7,898 bases of DNA, taken from NCBI GenBank assembly GCA_003554345.1, contig PWGE01000035.1, positions 1-7,898 on the forward strand, in the 5' to 3' direction. Origin of the DNA: Candidatus Sumerlaeota bacterium (GTDB lineage Bacteria > Sumerlaeota > T1SED10-198M). This document shows, piece after piece, positions 6,342-7,898 of this stretch; positions within the stretch are counted from its first letter, which is position 1; each line of letters begins with the position of its first letter. The position numbers were made by a program, and so were the translations under genes. The notes below the pieces were generated by a model, which searched no databases, was not told the DNA's origin, and saw only the letters and a list, made by a program, of their open reading frames with translations.

Positions 6342-6578
6342 AGAAAATCAGACCGAAAAAAAGAAGATATAATAAGGATATACATGAAGAAACAGAGAAG
6401 ATACCGGAAAAAGATAAAAGAGAAGCAGACTCCAGAAAAAGAGAACAGTATCTTTATTTGGTGTTTTTCCTGAAAGCCCCTATTCTAACGGAGATAAACA
6501 AATAGAATCTGACATTAAAATAAGAAAGATGTATAACTTCACCAGCAATCATGTTTTCGCGTATCAGGCTGAATATTG

Positions 6579-6584
6579 TATAAT
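6579..6584 (+). promoter_or_regulatory. Candidate -10 box before the phage-type gene
   Basis: TATAAT lies 70 bases before ATG 6655. No convincing -35 hexamer stands at the right distance, so this is tentative. Confidence 0.25.
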
Positions 6585-6654
6585 GAACTCAAAAATTGAT
6601 GAATGGCTGATGGCAAGTGATGATAATTGAGTCTTTCAATAAAGCGATGTATAC

Positions 6655-7176
6655 ATGAATATCTTTGTTCTTGACCTCGATATTGAAAGGTGTGCGCGTT
6701 ATCATTGTGATCAGCATGTTATCAAGATGATCCTGGAAAGTGCCCAGATTGCCTGTTCAGCCCTGAATGAAAAAGGATTTAAGACGCCTTACCGGTCTAC
6801 CCATGTAAAACACCCGTGTGTGCTCTGGGCTGGAGCTTCTTTTGACAATTTGCAGTGGCTCCTGAAACTGGGAAGAGCTCTGAACAGGGAGTACCAGTAC
6901 CGATACCAGGTATCCAGGAACCACAAATCAATGGCGGTGTTTGATGAAATTCAGGGGATGAAGTTTGAATCCATAGGACTCACCGAATTCCCCCAGGCTA
7001 TGCCCGAGCAGTACAGGGTGCCCGGAGATCCGGTACAGGCTTATAGAAATTATTATGTGGGTGAAAAACTGCCGTTTGCCAGATGGACCAGAAGAAGAAA
7101 GCCTTTCTGGATAAAACAAATTGCGCAGCAGCAAAGCCTTGCAGCGGATATCAAAAACGGTACAGCCAAAAACTGA
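6655..7176 (+). CDS. Conserved hypothetical protein of a phage-associated family
   Basis: 173 aa, function unknown. It resembles a family seen often in phage genomes as a hypothetical protein. Recognisable blocks are MNIFVLDLDIERCARYHCDQH and HVIKMILESAQ (1-31), HPCVLWAGASFDNLQWLLKLG (about 53-73), REYQYRYQVSRNHKS (78-92), FPQAMPEQYRVPGDPVQAYRNYY (112-134) and LPFARWTRRRKPFW (139-152). The many conserved His, Cys, Trp and Arg residues look like a metal site or nucleic-acid site rather than a structural repeat, but I assign no reaction. There is no signal peptide or membrane segment, so it should be cytoplasmic. ATG 6655 fits the conserved N-terminus although no clear Shine-Dalgarno site precedes it. 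Base composition is visibly higher in GC than the flanking DNA. It is a lone gene between two gene-free stretches, consistent with a cargo gene left by a phage or acquired singly. Confidence 0.78.
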   Translation: MNIFVLDLDIERCARYHCDQHVIKMILESAQIACSALNEKGFKTPYRSTHVKHPCVLWAGASFDNLQWLLKLGRALNREYQYRYQVSRNHKSMAVFDEIQGMKFESIGLTEFPQAMPEQYRVPGDPVQAYRNYYVGEKLPFARWTRRRKPFWIKQIAQQQSLAADIKNGTAKN

Positions 7177-7301
7177 CCTCATTAAACAATTTTTTCTTTG
7201 TGAGTGTAAAGGCAGAAATAGGGTAAGAGGCCCGGCATAACACACCAGACATTTTGCGTTGATATACAGAAATAATTCTGTTAACAGATAAGAGTCCCTC
7301 A

Positions 7302-7340
7302 TGCCGGCGCGAGTGCTGGCACCACCAATGATGAAAATAA
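7302..7340 (+). repeat. Palindrome plus shared 19-base tail, copy 1
   Basis: TGCCGGC (7302-7308) pairs with GCTGGCA (7315-7321), with one G-U, around GCGAGT. The tail CCACCAATGATGAAAATAA (7322-7340) recurs with one change at 7706-7724 after a different palindrome. Confidence 0.6.
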
Positions 7341-7481
7341 AAAAAATCCAGAAAGTATCACGCTCGCAAAGACGCAATATCATACCACGGAGAAGAAATA
7401 GGGAATGAAGATAAAGACCGCAAAGGTTAAAAAAGAACTCAAAACAGATGAATGTTTTTTGAAAAAGAAAGATTCCAGAAA

Positions 7482-7532
7482 AGAATGCATCACGCGGAGT
7501 CGCAAATCCGCCAGAGTGAACTTTCAGGAAGT
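7482..7532 (+). repeat. Degenerate dispersed repeat, copy 2
   Basis: Same order of blocks as 6281-6341 but without the internal CGCAAATCC duplication. A weaker partial echo, GTATCACGC-TCGCAAAGACGC, occurs around 7355-7375. The two clear copies bracket the phage-type gene. Confidence 0.7.
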
Positions 7533-7633
7533 CAAGAAATACACAGAATCCATACAAACACGCAAAGTCAAAAAAGCTCGCAAAAAAGACCATTACATAC
7601 ATTTTGAAAGAAACGTCAAATTATCTCAGGGTA

Positions 7634-7655
7634 GAGACGCAATATTTTGCGTCTC
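7634..7655. repeat. Perfect 9-bp palindrome (GAGACGCAA type)
   Basis: GAGACGCAA (7634-7642), loop TATT, TTGCGTCTC (7647-7655), preceded by GGGTA. Palindromes of the form GTAGAGACGCAA/TTGCGTCTC are widespread dispersed repeats in cyanobacteria and some other repeat-rich bacteria. The following AAAAAGGTTTTATTTT is AT-rich, so a terminator role on the + strand is also possible, but no gene ends just before it. Confidence 0.65.
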
Positions 7656-7665
7656 AAAAAGGTTT

Positions 7666-7724
7666 TATTTTCAGAGGAGTTATTCACGCCAACTCAGAGT
7701 TGGCGCCACCAATCATGAAAATAA
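7666..7724 (+). repeat. 12-mer, palindrome and 19-base tail, copy 2
   Basis: TATTTTCAGAGG (7666-7677), seven bases, then palindrome CGCCAACT (7687-7694)/AGTTGGCG (7698-7705) and the tail CCACCAATCATGAAAATAA (7706-7724). The same 12-mer stands next to the 6197 palindrome in the opposite orientation. A 12-base match to TTTATTTTCAGA (7664-7675) also ends the window at 7887-7898, suggesting that another unit starts there. Confidence 0.6.
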
Positions 7725-7781
7725 GAATTAGAAGCCGGTATCACCATAGACGGATTTTCAGAATAAGAACAAGATGCCGAT

Positions 7782-7796
7782 TCCGCCATAGGCGGA
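7782..7796. repeat. Short palindrome TCCGCC/GGCGGA
   Basis: TCCGCC (7782-7787), loop ATA, GGCGGA (7791-7796). A decayed relative, ACCATAGACGGA, lies at about 7743-7754. No gene is next to it. Confidence 0.5.
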
Positions 7797-7898
7797 CTGT
7801 AAGTCGGGGATCGGCGCTCCCAGGAAGGCAGAAATACACTCATGAAGTGATAGTTTTTATAACGACGTATACTATATTTTGAAGAGTTTATTTTCAGA

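Larger units (their letters stand above)
5985..6654. other. Gene-free 670-base stretch between the TIR-like and phage-type genes
   Basis: No convincing gene on either strand. The stretch holds a group II intron-like 5' fragment (6040-6176), a perfect 10-bp palindrome (6197-6219), one copy of a degenerate repeat shared with the right end of the window (6281-6341) and AT-rich purine-heavy sequence to 6654. A 192-aa minus-strand reading frame (5714-6292) runs antisense through the TIR-like gene and the intron fragment and looks accidental. Confidence 0.7.
7177..7898. other. Gene-free right end rich in palindromes and decayed repeats
   Basis: No convincing gene in 722 bases. Open frames at 7405-7731 (108 codons) and 7604-7882 run through palindromes and repeat copies and give Lys/Arg-rich, low-complexity products without a ribosome site, so I reject them. 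The stretch carries palindromes at 7302-7321, 7634-7655, 7687-7705 and 7782-7796, the second copy of the 6281 repeat, and short repeated joins such as CCACCAAT.ATGAAAATAA (7322-7340 and 7706-7724). Confidence 0.7.

Noticed and set aside
6583-6630. Tiny frame starting MNSKIDEWLMASDD, 15 codons
   Set aside because: It starts inside the TATAAT box at 6579-6584 and has no ribosome site. It faintly recalls a HEPN N-terminus but is too short to support as a gene remnant.
7405-7731. 108-codon plus-strand frame in the right-hand gene-free stretch
   Set aside because: It is Lys/Arg-rich and low in complexity, includes a dispersed repeat and a palindrome, and lacks a ribosome site.
7302-7796. CRISPR array
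   Set aside because: The palindromes differ in sequence, spacing is irregular (tens to hundreds of bases) and no constant direct repeat with regular spacers is present.

Overview
The window reads as an accessory, defence-type region of a Gram-negative-like bacterial chromosome. All convincing genes lie on the + strand. They carry sigma70-like promoters and, in part, Shine-Dalgarno sites. The long non-coding stretches hold assorted palindromes and decayed repeats of the kind seen in large, repeat-rich genomes such as some Desulfobacterota and filamentous cyanobacteria. The taxon is inference only; there is no rRNA or housekeeping gene to fix it.

Layout. (1) 1-1416 is an IS4-superfamily (IS1634-type) transposase cut by the left window edge, with its right IS flank to about 1500. 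(2) 1586-3931 encodes a 781-aa protein with a short coiled coil, a Cys cluster, an archaeo-eukaryotic primase (AEP) domain and an SF2 helicase; this is the architecture of the helicases in so-called TOTE conflict systems. (3) 4026-4739 is a HEPN/MNT pair with toxin-antitoxin organisation and a strong promoter. The HEPN gene is broken by an apparent one-base insertion; the MNT nucleotidyltransferase is intact. (4) 4965-5288 is a 107-aa all-helical protein that I cannot name. (5) 5421-5984 is a small TIR-like protein resembling the MTH538/ThsB group. (6) 5985-6654 has no gene but holds what looks like the 5' part of a group II intron and a perfect palindrome. (7) 6655-7176 is a conserved hypothetical protein of a type common in phages. 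(8) 7177-7898 is gene-free and holds at least four different short palindromes plus repeats shared with region 6.

How the genes may work together. Nucleic-acid processing (AEP-helicase), a nucleotidyltransferase/HEPN toxin module and a TIR-like effector sit within 4.4 kb, between an IS and an intron remnant. This is the composition expected of a defence island. Separate promoters and gaps over 100 bp argue for independent modules rather than one operon. The most interesting items are the AEP-helicase with no visible nuclease partner, the disabled HEPN gene with an intact MNT, the uncharacterised 107-aa gene next to the TIR-like gene, and the palindromes that share a 12-base flank.
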